Shown here: positions 1 through 7,593 of the stretch, in pieces
Layout: each line of letters starts with the position of its first letter
Position numbering within the stretch: position 1 is the stretch's first letter
From: CAYMST01 sp964393115
Lineage (GTDB): Bacteria; Bacteroidota; Bacteroidia; Cytophagales; Cyclobacteriaceae
Length of the DNA stretch: 19,118 nt
NCBI GenBank assembly: GCA_964393115.1
Contig: CAYMST010000071.1
Coordinates: 1 to 19,118, forward strand
Reading direction: 5' to 3'
Notes under the pieces: generated by a model
Seen by the model: the letters and a program-made list of their open reading frames with translations, nothing else
Databases searched by the model: none
Told to the model about the DNA's origin: nothing
Made by a program: the position numbers and the translations under genes

Positions 1-80
1 CATCTTGAAAAAATTATAAATGGACTGCAAACTAGAAATAACTATTAATTCAAGTGAATTGTCTGATTAACTCTTAAGGT

Positions 81-95
81 ATCCTATTCTAGGAT
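81..95. repeat. Short perfect hairpin
   Basis: ATCCTA and TAGGAT form 6-bp perfect arms around a 3-nt loop (TTC). It lies about 130 bp upstream of the first gene in a gene-free stretch. It could end transcription of a gene lying left of the window, but no T-tract follows, so its role is open. Confidence 0.35.
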
Positions 96-173
96 CGACA
101 AGGTGTTGCATAAAGAACCTAGAAATATGATATTCAAATCTAATCTTTAAGATGATGTGTATTATTCACGTAA

Positions 174-205
174 TTTGTACGTTTATTGGTAAATAACTAT
201 ATTTA
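174..205 (+). promoter_or_regulatory. Bacteroidota-type promoter of the T9SS-secreted protein gene
   Basis: TTTG at 174-177 is followed after exactly 20 nt by TATATTTA at 198-205. This fits the known Bacteroidota sigma-ABfr pattern TTTG-N19/21-TAnnTTTG with one mismatch (final A for G). Transcription would begin near 210, giving a leader of only about 15 nt before the ATG at 227. Confidence 0.6.
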
Positions 206-226
206 AAGAATGCTTATTTCTCTTAT

Positions 227-1993
227 ATGATTTACATAACGACTAAACCGATACTTAAGAATTTGATTCTGCTCTGTATTATATCGATATCATTTCATTC
301 CATAGCACAGCGAAAACAACTGATTAAGAAGAATAAAATTTCCTTTTCTTCTGTAAAACCTTCCGGTAAAACACTGCGTAATTGCTGGAATGCCATCGGT
401 ATAGACTCGTTGGACAATGTATATGCACTTTTTGGCGATGGTGAATCCACTGAGGATTTTATGATTTTCAAGCATTCTACATCACACGGTAAATCTGACT
501 ATTTGGGAAGTGCCATTTCCATACTAGGAGCCGCTAATAATTATATCCAAAGTGAGGAAGTACCAAAAGGACATTCCGATATTCCTTTTTACAAAGGACA
601 GATGTACTTTGCTACGCAACCATTTCATGACATTACCATAAATAATATCGACGAATTCGGGGATCACAGAGGATCCCACGTATTACGGTATGACTTAGCT
701 TCTGATTCCACTGTTGATATAAGTGCACCTCTTGACAACGGCGTAATTCAAGAAGAGCAAGGTATCATTGCCATTCAACCTATGCCTTCTTTAGATCTAA
801 TGGTAAGTCTTAGTCATCCTAAAGGGGATTTAATATTTTATTCCGTTAATGGTGATTCTATCAACCGAATTGTACCCGGTCCAAAAGAGGAATTCGAAAG
901 GGTAGCTCATGTTCCACGAACGATGATCACTTATGATGATAAAGTGTTTTTCGCTATGGGTTGGCAAGACGCCTACTTATACGTTTATGATTACGGTTTA
1001 GACTCTTTAATTAAAACGAACACTAAATCTACTGGCGGTTTTTGGAATGGTAAAGTAGAAATGAAAGAAGATGGATTAGCATACGTTTCTACGGTATTGG
1101 GCAACTTATATGAGGTAGATCTGGTTAACAATACGCTGGATTTTGAAATTAATCTATTTACCGGAGGTAGCGAATTTCACAATAGAAGAGCTGTTTTCAA
1201 AAATTATTCTTTAGGGCTAACAAAGGATAAATCAACCATAACTTACATTCCGAGCGGTGTATCACGCAACTATGAATCTGAATCTTTAGTTAGCGAGGGA
1301 GACCTCTGTGCGTATAATATCAAAGGCAAGAAAATTTATACCATTGCAGAAATAGATCCTAGTCAAGTATACACTGGTAACCATGTTACTGATAAACAGG
1401 GCAATATCTATTTTGCACATCATGATTACGACAATGACGGAGGGGTCTATCAACTGTCGCTGGAAAAAGATAGTGATCCCAACTATTTTGTCACCTCACT
1501 TCCATCAAGTACTAAAATCAATGAAAGTATTGATCTAAGAAGTGTTTTCAAGTACCCTTCTGATATCGACCAAATTAACATCACAATTACCACAAATAAC
1601 TCAGAAGAGCGTTTTCAACTCGATTGGTTACCCAGAATTCATAAGTTGACCTTTGAGGAAGGAGGTGAACATACTGTTAAGATTACGATAACAGATGTTT
1701 TTGGTGATACCTATACCCGGGAGCATTTGGTTGATGTCATACAACCTATTGTTTCCTCTATTTCCAACAACCCTTTAGCCCTCCAGGCATATCCAAATCC
1801 TGTTACATCGGTTTTACATGTAAACTCTCCATCAGATAATACGCTTACCATCACGTCGATAGATGGAAATATTTTATCGCAACGGCTTATTAACAAAGGT
1901 CATCAGATGATTGACATGCGCAGTTATAATTCGGGTATATACTTTGTAACCTCTGAGTCGGGAAATAAAACCATTAAAATTATTAAGCAGTAG
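227..1993 (+). CDS. T9SS-secreted, beta-propeller-like protein (candidate polysaccharide-active enzyme)
   Basis: The 588-residue protein begins with a signal peptide (hydrophobic 11-26, likely cleavage after SIA at 27). Residues about 50-425 are rich in blade-like stretches, such as KVFFAMGW, AYLYVYDYG and GNLYEVDL, and suggest a beta-propeller. They carry repeated His/Arg segments (KGHSDIP around H116, PFHD at H134, GSH at H151, HVPRT). Residues about 425-512 look like a PKD/Ig-type module, and 516-588 are a classic type A T9SS sorting domain (YPNP start, SGIYFV, TIKIIKQ end), so the protein should cross the outer membrane and be surface-anchored or released. I do not recognise the enzyme family from sequence alone. 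Ulvan lyases of families PL24/PL25 are known seven-bladed propellers using paired histidines, and the neighbouring sulfatase and kdu genes make a lyase role a reasonable hypothesis, not a call. The ATG lies just downstream of a good promoter. Confidence 0.8.
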   Translation: MIYITTKPILKNLILLCIISISFHSIAQRKQLIKKNKISFSSVKPSGKTLRNCWNAIGIDSLDNVYALFGDGESTEDFMIFKHSTSHGKSDYLGSAISILGAANNYIQSEEVPKGHSDIPFYKGQMYFATQPFHDITINNIDEFGDHRGSHVLRYDLASDSTVDISAPLDNGVIQEEQGIIAIQPMPSLDLMVSLSHPKGDLIFYSVNGDSINRIVPGPKEEFERVAHVPRTMITYDDKVFFAMGWQDAYLYVYDYGLDSLIKTNTKSTGGFWNGKVEMKEDGLAYVSTVLGNLYEVDLVNNTLDFEINLFTGGSEFHNRRAVFKNYSLGLTKDKSTITYIPSGVSRNYESESLVSEGDLCAYNIKGKKIYTIAEIDPSQVYTGNHVTDKQGNIYFAHHDYDNDGGVYQLSLEKDSDPNYFVTSLPSSTKINESIDLRSVFKYPSDIDQINITITTNNSEERFQLDWLPRIHKLTFEEGGEHTVKITITDVFGDTYTREHLVDVIQPIVSSISNNPLALQAYPNPVTSVLHVNSPSDNTLTITSIDGNILSQRLINKGHQMIDMRSYNSGIYFVTSESGNKTIKIIKQ

Positions 1994-2002
1994 CCGCTTT
2001 TA

Positions 2003-2044
2003 AGTGCCCATCATTTTGCATCACTAAGCATACCGTTGGGCACT
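2003..2044. terminator. Inverted repeat between convergent genes, possible bidirectional terminator
   Basis: AGTGCCCA (2003-2010) and TGGGCACT (2037-2044) are perfect 8-bp arms separated by 26 nt. The repeat spans the 17-bp gap between the stop codons of the two convergent genes and the last codons of the minus-strand gene. The long loop and the absence of a T-tract make termination only a possibility. Confidence 0.35.
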
Positions 2045-3999
2045 AGTTTAAATTCGACTCGTCTATTCTTTGCCCTACCAGCATAAGAGGAGTTTGAAGC
2101 AATTGGCTTAGTTTCTCCAAAGCCCTCATAACTCAATCTGTCTCCATTGACTCCCTTATTTTCTAAATACTCTTTGGTAGCTTTAGCTCGCTTCTCGCTC
2201 AACTTCAGGTTTACATTAGCGTCACCACTGCTATCCGTATGTCCAGCAATTTTTAAATGAAACTGCGGTCTCTCATTCATAATTTCTACTATTTCATCCA
2301 GAATTGAATAAGACGCTGACTTCAATATTGCCTTAGAACTTTCAAACCGAATGCCAGTAAGTGCTTTCGCAAATATCTCTTTAACCTCTTCCTCTTTCTT
2401 TGGGCAACCCTTATTCTGTACTGATCCCATTTCATTGGGACAGTCATCGTCACGATCCAAAACCCCGTCTTTATCAGTATCAGCCACTAAGTCGGCCAAC
2501 CAATTCATGGACAGTATTTTCAATCGCACATTCTCTCTCGCACAAATCATCTGAAAATCATCTTTTGAAAGATTTTGTGCCGATTCATTTTTTATACCTA
2601 GCTCTAACCTTTTCATCAATATTCCGGCTTGGGTAAGGCGTTTTTCTATTTTTTGAAACCGATCATCTTCTCCATCACCATTTTCGTCCACTTTTTTCTC
2701 CAGATACAGTCCTACTTTAGTGGTTATATTTTCCATCATAATTCGGCGGACATTCTGAATTTGCATTTCTGTATAGTCATGATCTGGCATTTCAGTAGAT
2801 ACAAATGGAACATCATTGATAGGAATGCTAACATCCTTATCCACCTTTGTCATTTGTATTTGTATAGTCTTATCTGAAACTTTCGATAAATCAAATATTT
2901 GAACGGGTGTCATATATCCGTTAGCGTTTGCTTGTATTATGACTTTATCATCGGCTAAAAATTTGTGAGCTGCGCCATCACTAGTGGTAACATGATTAGA
3001 CGTTTCACCTTCTCGTCCTGTTGATATAGTTAAGCTAGCATGTTCTATTTGCAGTCCAGATTCATCTAATACCACAATCTGATATTCTAAACGAGGATCC
3101 GGTTTGTACTTTTGAGATAGCTTCACCATAAATATATCTCTGGATCCCGCAACAGCCGAATCATTATCGCTAACGAAATATGCATAATCGCTATTCTTAC
3201 TAAAACTAAAGTAAGCTTCGAAATATGGTGAATTAACGGGTGTACCTAAATTTTCTGGCTTTGACCAGTTTGTCCACGTATCATCTAACCTTTTGCAAAA
3301 GAATATATCGCTTTCGCCCATGGAGTTATGGCCATAAGACGCGAAGAAAAGTCCTTCATTGTCTGGAGATAAAAAAGGGGCAAATTCTGCAAACTCCGTA
3401 TTGACGGTCATTCCTAAGTTAATTGGATGTGACCACTTATCACCATTTAATCTTTGACTTACGTAAAGGTCTTGATCTCCTAAGGACTCTGACGACTCTA
3501 TGGCTAATAACAAAAATTCTCCATCGCTAGAAAGCGCGTAATCAGAATAAGGACTAGAGTTTTGAAAACCCTCAATTTTAATAGGAGTAGGAGAAGTCCA
3601 GGATCCATTCATACGCTTAGAAATAGCTGCTACACCTAGGTCCCCAGAATTCGAGTAGCCATCGATCAGTAAAAATGTACTACCGTCATTTGAAATAGAA
3701 CTGATTCCATTAGGTTCTTTATTATTCAAGGGCGTACTCACATTTTTAATATCAACCCACTTGCCATCTTTCATATGACCAACGTATATGTCCTGTGCAT
3801 CACGTTTTCCATTTGTATTTCCTGGATAATACTCTCTGGTAAAATAAAGTGATGTTAAATCATCTGTCAGTATCGGTTTACCCTCGTTATAGGATGTATT
3901 TATATGATTACCTAACCGAATTAATTCGATGTCCTGCGACATTACATCATTACAGCAACATATCATCAAAAAACCCAAAAAATGAATGCACCACCTCAT
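2011..3999 (-). CDS. PD40-repeat / TSP3 / OmpA-family outer-membrane protein
   Basis: This 662-residue protein has a signal peptide (cleavage likely after VMS at 21). Residues about 40-295 hold WD40-like PD40 repeats with recurring DIYV, DLYV, DIFF and DIFM strands and LSSDG/LSPDN/ISNDG turns. Residues 305-385 look like a carboxypeptidase-regulatory or Ig-like beta domain, and 410-475 is a charged, possibly helical linker. A calcium-binding thrombospondin type 3 stretch (DTDKDGVLDRDDDCP, 507-521) precedes an OmpA C-terminal peptidoglycan-binding domain (about 543-655, with GHTD at 586-589, LSEKRA and GRAKNRRVEF). This layout is common in Bacteroidota and implies an outer-membrane-linked protein anchored to peptidoglycan. 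Its ligand is not known. It is convergent with the secreted propeller gene and divergent from the epimerase gene. The N-terminal Cys run (CCC at 14-16) does not form a good lipobox, so a type I signal is preferred. Confidence 0.9.
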   Translation of the reverse strand: MRWCIHFLGFLMICCCNDVMSQDIELIRLGNHINTSYNEGKPILTDDLTSLYFTREYYPGNTNGKRDAQDIYVGHMKDGKWVDIKNVSTPLNNKEPNGISSISNDGSTFLLIDGYSNSGDLGVAAISKRMNGSWTSPTPIKIEGFQNSSPYSDYALSSDGEFLLLAIESSESLGDQDLYVSQRLNGDKWSHPINLGMTVNTEFAEFAPFLSPDNEGLFFASYGHNSMGESDIFFCKRLDDTWTNWSKPENLGTPVNSPYFEAYFSFSKNSDYAYFVSDNDSAVAGSRDIFMVKLSQKYKPDPRLEYQIVVLDESGLQIEHASLTISTGREGETSNHVTTSDGAAHKFLADDKVIIQANANGYMTPVQIFDLSKVSDKTIQIQMTKVDKDVSIPINDVPFVSTEMPDHDYTEMQIQNVRRIMMENITTKVGLYLEKKVDENGDGEDDRFQKIEKRLTQAGILMKRLELGIKNESAQNLSKDDFQMICARENVRLKILSMNWLADLVADTDKDGVLDRDDDCPNEMGSVQNKGCPKKEEEVKEIFAKALTGIRFESSKAILKSASYSILDEIVEIMNERPQFHLKIAGHTDSSGDANVNLKLSEKRAKATKEYLENKGVNGDRLSYEGFGETKPIASNSSYAGRAKNRRVEFKLVPNGMLSDAK

Positions 4000-4274
4000 A
4001 GCCTTGTATTTGATAGCATATTACGGATAAAAGAAAAGCTCATGCGAAATAAAACGTCGAGAGTATCGTTTCAGATGGTATTTGAACACTTTCACCCGTT
4101 GTGTGAACCATATCTATATTTTCTGAGCGATTATAAGACCATTAAACAAGAAGCATTATTTAAGTAAGCCTCACCAGAACTAGAATTTTGTGTGATAATC
4201 AAAACTTTATAACTGAATTGTCCGGATTTGTCAGCAATTTTGATTTCAAACACTAAAAACATAATCTAATTATC

Positions 4275-5198
4275 ATGTTCGCGAATAAATGGATCTTTAT
4301 AGCCATCTGCCTATTAATCAATTATTCAGAAGTATCTGCACAGACTATTAACATCTCAACTGACTTGATAGAAGTTAGCATTAGTTCCAAAGGTGCTGAG
4401 CTTCGAAATTTAATTTATAAAGGTTCGGAATATATGTGGCAAGGTCAAGATGGGGTCTGGGGAGGAACATCACCTGTATTATTTCCTGTTATAGGGCCAA
4501 CACTCAATGGTGAATATGTGCATGAAGATAAGACGTACAAAATGCCGTTTCATGGTTTCGCCTTGACTTCATCATTTAGAACAGTTGAAAAGTCTGAAAA
4601 CAGTGTGACGCTCAGGTTAGAATCAGACTCCAGTACCCTCAAAGTATATCCTTTCGAATTCGTTTTTGAAGTAAACTATACTATTATTAATAAAAAACTA
4701 TTAGTAACCTTCTTTGTCGAAAATCCAGCCGACGTTAATCTCCCTTTCGAACTAGGATTTCACCCTGGCTTCAATTGCAATGGCGGCTTGACAAACTGCC
4801 ATGTTTCATTCTCAGAAGGCCCATTGCTCTATAGAAGTCCATTGAATGATAATGGTAAAATGGAACGCTTCAAAACAGTATTCCCTTACACCAATAAAAA
4901 GATCCCTTTGTTTCCTGAGTTATTCAAAGATCGAGCAGTCATACTCAGTCCTGTTCCCAAAGGGGCAATTAACCTAGTACATCAAGACTCAACGTTCTTA
5001 CGCCTAACCATGGATCAACCCTCACACTTGGCACTTTGGTCACAGAATGATCCAAAAGCCGAATTTATCTGTGTCGAACCTTGGCTTGGGCATTCGGACT
5101 ATTACAACTCTACTAGCGAATTTTCTAAGAAGGATGATATGGTTAATCTTCCTCCTAAATCGAGCTATACCTATCGTTATGGTATGGAAGTTCAATAA
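4275..5198 (+). CDS. Exported aldose 1-epimerase (galactose mutarotase) family protein
   Basis: The 307-residue protein belongs to the aldose 1-epimerase superfamily, which interconverts alpha and beta anomers of free sugars. The three expected catalytic positions are visible: His93 in FHGFA, His163 in FHPGF and Glu268 in CVEPW. The first 22 residues are a signal peptide (cleavage after VSA), so it should act in the periplasm, whereas the usual galactose mutarotase (GalM) is cytosolic. The sequence is closer to the LacX-like branch than to classical GalM (inference from the HGFA/FHPGF/VEPW spacing). It stands 173 bp upstream of the sulfatase on the same strand. In context it probably equilibrates the anomer of a sugar released by extracellular enzymes before uptake. 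The substrate is unknown. Confidence 0.88.
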   Translation: MFANKWIFIAICLLINYSEVSAQTINISTDLIEVSISSKGAELRNLIYKGSEYMWQGQDGVWGGTSPVLFPVIGPTLNGEYVHEDKTYKMPFHGFALTSSFRTVEKSENSVTLRLESDSSTLKVYPFEFVFEVNYTIINKKLLVTFFVENPADVNLPFELGFHPGFNCNGGLTNCHVSFSEGPLLYRSPLNDNGKMERFKTVFPYTNKKIPLFPELFKDRAVILSPVPKGAINLVHQDSTFLRLTMDQPSHLALWSQNDPKAEFICVEPWLGHSDYYNSTSEFSKKDDMVNLPPKSSYTYRYGMEVQ

Positions 5199-5253
5199 CC
5201 CAATAAGAAATAACCTTTACTTCATAAATCAGCTGAAAATTATCTTAATAATT

Positions 5254-5281
5254 AGGTATTTACCTGTATTCTTGCAGGTAA
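5254..5281 (+). repeat. Overlapping, mutually exclusive hairpins in the sulfatase leader
   Basis: AGGTA-TT-TACCT (5254-5265) is a near-continuous palindrome. The same TACCT strand is also part of TTACCTG (5260-5266), which pairs perfectly with CAGGTAA (5275-5281) across an 8-nt loop. The two hairpins share the middle strand and cannot form together. They sit 91-118 nt before the sulfatase ATG and 56 nt after the epimerase stop. They could end epimerase transcription, act as a leader switch, or bind a protein as DNA. No T-tract follows. Confidence 0.45.
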
Positions 5282-5371
5282 TCGAATCTGAAACCCAAAT
5301 TCTGAAAAGCAATAAAATCCCGGTCTTCCCGGTAATCACGATAACTATTTAAAACAAAAACTATTAATACG

Positions 5372-7081
5372 ATGCGAAACCACTCCTTATTAGCCACAAT
5401 TTTAATTGTGCTTGTGCTATCAAGTTGTGCCACCAAAAAAGTGGAAGAGCAGTCTTCAAAAAAGGCAAAGCGTCCCAACATCATTTTTCTCGTAGCAGAA
5501 GATTTCAGCCAGCGATTGGCAGCTTATGGTGATAGTCTAGCTTATACGCCTACCATTGATAGTATTTCTTCTGTCGGTACTGTCTATAATTCTGTATTCA
5601 CTACTGCCGGAGTATGCGCGCCAAGTAGAGCGGCAATTATTACCGGTATGTACTCAACAGCTATAGGAACTCATCATATGAGGCAAGCAGAAAGTGTGAT
5701 TCCTATGCCCGGAAAGCCTAATTATAACGCAGTTCCCAGGCCCGATATAAAAGCATTTCCTGAAGTCCTCCGAGAAAACGGTTATTGGACAGCAAGTTAT
5801 ACCAAGACGGACTATCAGTTCGGAAAACCGTTTACTATCTGGGACTCTGTTTATGAAAGTAGTACGCATGCTTATTGGAGAGACCGTGAGGACGATTCAC
5901 AGCCGTTTTTCTGTTATTACACCTTTGAAATAACACATGAGATAAATGTGTGGCCAGACTGGAGAAAAGAAGAATTTTTTAAGGAAAAAAACCTTGACCC
6001 TTCGAAGCTTGCAGAAGACGCCGTTAAAAGACCAGCGCTTGACGAGAAATATTTTGTAGACCCTAATGATGTTACGCTTCCTCCATATTATCCTGATACT
6101 AAAACGGTTAGACAAGATATCGCAAGACACTACACCAATGCTGCGAGAATGGATACGCAGATCAAAACTGTATTGGCTAGTCTTAAGGAAGACGGTTTAT
6201 TAGATAATACGATTATCATGTTCTTTGGTGATCATGGTGATGCTCTACCTAGAGCTAAACGATGGATATACGATTCAGGAATTAAAATTCCATTAATCAT
6301 TAGTGGGCCAGGAGTGAAAAATGGAGTGGACGAGCAGTTAATCAGTGGTGTAGATTTAGCCCCAACTGTACTTTCACTTGCCGGCGTTGAAATTCCAGAT
6401 AATATTCATGGAAAAGCATTCTTAGGGGCACAAAAAGCTGACTCTGTCAGAAAATATGTGTTTGCAGGTAGAGACAGAATGGATAACAAATACGATATGA
6501 TCCGTGCAGTACGAGATGATCGTTATAAGTTTATTAAAAACTATGATCATGAGAAACCTTACACGCAACCCATCGAGTTTATGTATCAAATGCCTATGAT
6601 GCGTGAAATTTTAGCTCTAGAAGAAGCGGGAAAACTTAATAAAACCCAATCCTACTGGTTATTCGATACTAAGCCAGAAGTAGAATTTTATGACTTGGAA
6701 AATGACCCACATGAGCTAAATAACCTTGCTGCTGAGGCGCAGTACAGCGACAAAATAGCAGAAATGGAAAAAGAACTAAAAGCGTGGCAAGGTGAGTTCG
6801 GTGATCTTGGTTTCGAAGATGAGTTCAAAATGGCCGAGCGTATGTGGCCTGGTATGGTTCAACCAGAAACCGCTAAACCAGAAATTACACAAACTGACGA
6901 TCATAAAGTAGCGATTTCCAATAGTACCGAAGGTGCCTCAATAGGTTATCAAATTTCTGGACAAAAAGGATGGAAGCTTTACACAGAACCTATCGCTTTA
7001 CAGGCAGGACAAACTCTTAGTGCTAAAGCCATTAGATACGGATTCAAAGAGAGTGCTGTTACCCAATTTAGTTTAAATTAA
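5372..7081 (+). CDS. Lipoprotein sulfatase (type I, formylglycine-dependent) with C-terminal chitobiase-type domain
   Basis: This 569-residue type I (S1) sulfatase removes sulfate esters, or possibly N-sulfates, from saccharides. The maturation motif CAPSR (Cys82-Arg86) would be converted to formylglycine by an anaerobic or aerobic maturase not present here. Other metal- and sulfate-site residues visible are Glu43-Asp44 (AED, where many sulfatases have DD), the HHMR stretch at 101-104, the THE at 188-190, DHG at 287-289 and K296-R297. The segment AYWRDR...PFF...THE resembles the group often annotated as heparan N-sulfatase-like, which also contains ulvan sulfatases, so the substrate cannot be fixed. 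A lipobox (LSSC, Cys19) predicts a lipid anchor. Residues about 510-569 resemble the chitobiase/hexosaminidase C-terminal beta domain (GWKLYTEPI, AKAIRYG). A strong hairpin lies just after the stop. Confidence 0.93.
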   Translation: MRNHSLLATILIVLVLSSCATKKVEEQSSKKAKRPNIIFLVAEDFSQRLAAYGDSLAYTPTIDSISSVGTVYNSVFTTAGVCAPSRAAIITGMYSTAIGTHHMRQAESVIPMPGKPNYNAVPRPDIKAFPEVLRENGYWTASYTKTDYQFGKPFTIWDSVYESSTHAYWRDREDDSQPFFCYYTFEITHEINVWPDWRKEEFFKEKNLDPSKLAEDAVKRPALDEKYFVDPNDVTLPPYYPDTKTVRQDIARHYTNAARMDTQIKTVLASLKEDGLLDNTIIMFFGDHGDALPRAKRWIYDSGIKIPLIISGPGVKNGVDEQLISGVDLAPTVLSLAGVEIPDNIHGKAFLGAQKADSVRKYVFAGRDRMDNKYDMIRAVRDDRYKFIKNYDHEKPYTQPIEFMYQMPMMREILALEEAGKLNKTQSYWLFDTKPEVEFYDLENDPHELNNLAAEAQYSDKIAEMEKELKAWQGEFGDLGFEDEFKMAERMWPGMVQPETAKPEITQTDDHKVAISNSTEGASIGYQISGQKGWKLYTEPIALQAGQTLSAKAIRYGFKESAVTQFSLN

Positions 7082-7101
7082 GACTGTTATTGTTCATAAA
7101 G

Positions 7102-7130
7102 TCCGTTTGGAGCAGTTAGCTCCAAACGGA
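7102..7130 (+). terminator. Strong hairpin terminator after the sulfatase gene
   Basis: TCCGTTTGGAGC and GCTCCAAACGGA are perfect 12-bp arms around a 5-nt loop (AGTTA), starting 21 bp after the sulfatase stop. It is the most stable hairpin seen in the window. The downstream sequence (TATTGCTTAA) has only a weak T-tract, so termination could be partial or the hairpin could protect the 3' end of the mRNA. Confidence 0.7.
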
Positions 7131-7512
7131 TATTGCTTAACTACTGTATCGCATTTACTATACCTTTTGTCAAACCAGATTACTACTATTCCTAACTAAA
7201 AGAATTTTGTCATCGAGTCAATAATACATCTAGTTACCACGAAGTCTAACAACACCCGACAAAATAGTTCACAGAGGAAATAATTGTTTGATATCTATCA
7301 AATGAGTAAATCTTCTACCTAAAATAAAGTTGACGAATAGAGATTGGTCTCTCATTTATAAGTTTCAGATCTTTTCCTAAAGCCAAGACAAGGTTGTTGT
7401 TGATATTTCCTATTTGAAATTCTTTCACAAAACAGCCAGTTTAAACCGTACTTCGCAGAATCCTATATCAGTGCTTAAATAGACTTCATATAAGTATAAT
7501 CAGTGCAATGTT
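7131..7512. other. Gene-free stretch upstream of the kdu promoter region
   Basis: About 380 bp of AT-rich sequence with no supported gene on either strand, no RNA gene and no mobile-element remnant recognised. Its right side passes into the palindrome and promoter of the regulator-kduI-kduD operon. I see nothing else defensible in it. Confidence 0.6.
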
Positions 7513-7533
7513 TCTATGTATTTATGACATAGA
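7513..7533. promoter_or_regulatory. Upstream candidate operator (7-bp arms, 7-nt spacer)
   Basis: TCTATGT (7513-7519), a 7-nt spacer and ACATAGA (7527-7533) form a perfect 21-bp inverted repeat that abuts the -33 element of the kdu promoter. It shares the TGT-N7-ACA core with a second palindrome at 7569-7585, whose centre is 54 bp away. Binding by the NUDIX regulator encoded next door is an inference. Confidence 0.5.
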
Positions 7534-7564
7534 TTGTTTTTGTGCTATGCGTGTCTTACTTTTG
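7533..7564 (+). promoter_or_regulatory. Promoter of the NUDIX regulator-kduI-kduD operon
   Basis: ATTG at 7533-7536, then 20 nt, then TACTTTTG at 7557-7564, an exact match to the Bacteroidota -7 element TAnnTTTG. Transcription is expected to start near 7570, about 24 nt before the TTG start of the regulator. The promoter is bracketed by the two palindromes. Confidence 0.72.
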
Positions 7565-7568
7565 AATA

Positions 7569-7585
7569 AGTGTGAGTACAACACT
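7569..7585. promoter_or_regulatory. Downstream candidate operator over the transcription start
   Basis: AGTGT (7569-7573), 7-nt spacer, ACACT (7581-7585): a perfect inverted repeat starting 5 nt after the -7 element and ending 8 nt before the regulator's start codon. This is a typical repressor position. It has the same TGT-N7-ACA core and spacing as the repeat at 7513-7533. Confidence 0.5.
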
Positions 7586-7593
7586 ATATTAGT

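Noticed and set aside
155..171. Imperfect palindrome ATGTG-N7-CACGT just upstream of the first promoter, in a position similar to the upstream kdu operator
   Set aside because: One position mismatches and the TGT/ACA core spacing differs (9 instead of 7), so a shared regulator cannot be supported.
3982..4167. 61-codon open frame between the divergent OmpA and epimerase genes, plus strand
   Set aside because: It overlaps the start of the minus-strand OmpA-family gene, has no recognisable protein features or promoter, and reads like translated intergenic DNA.
4235..4242. CAATTTTG as a -7 element for the epimerase gene
   Set aside because: The first T is missing and no acceptable -33 element lies at the needed distance, so the promoter is not called although one must exist nearby.
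5267..5274. TATTCTTG as a -7 promoter element for the sulfatase gene
   Set aside because: One mismatch to TAnnTTTG and no TTG about 20 nt upstream. It lies exactly in the loop of a hairpin.
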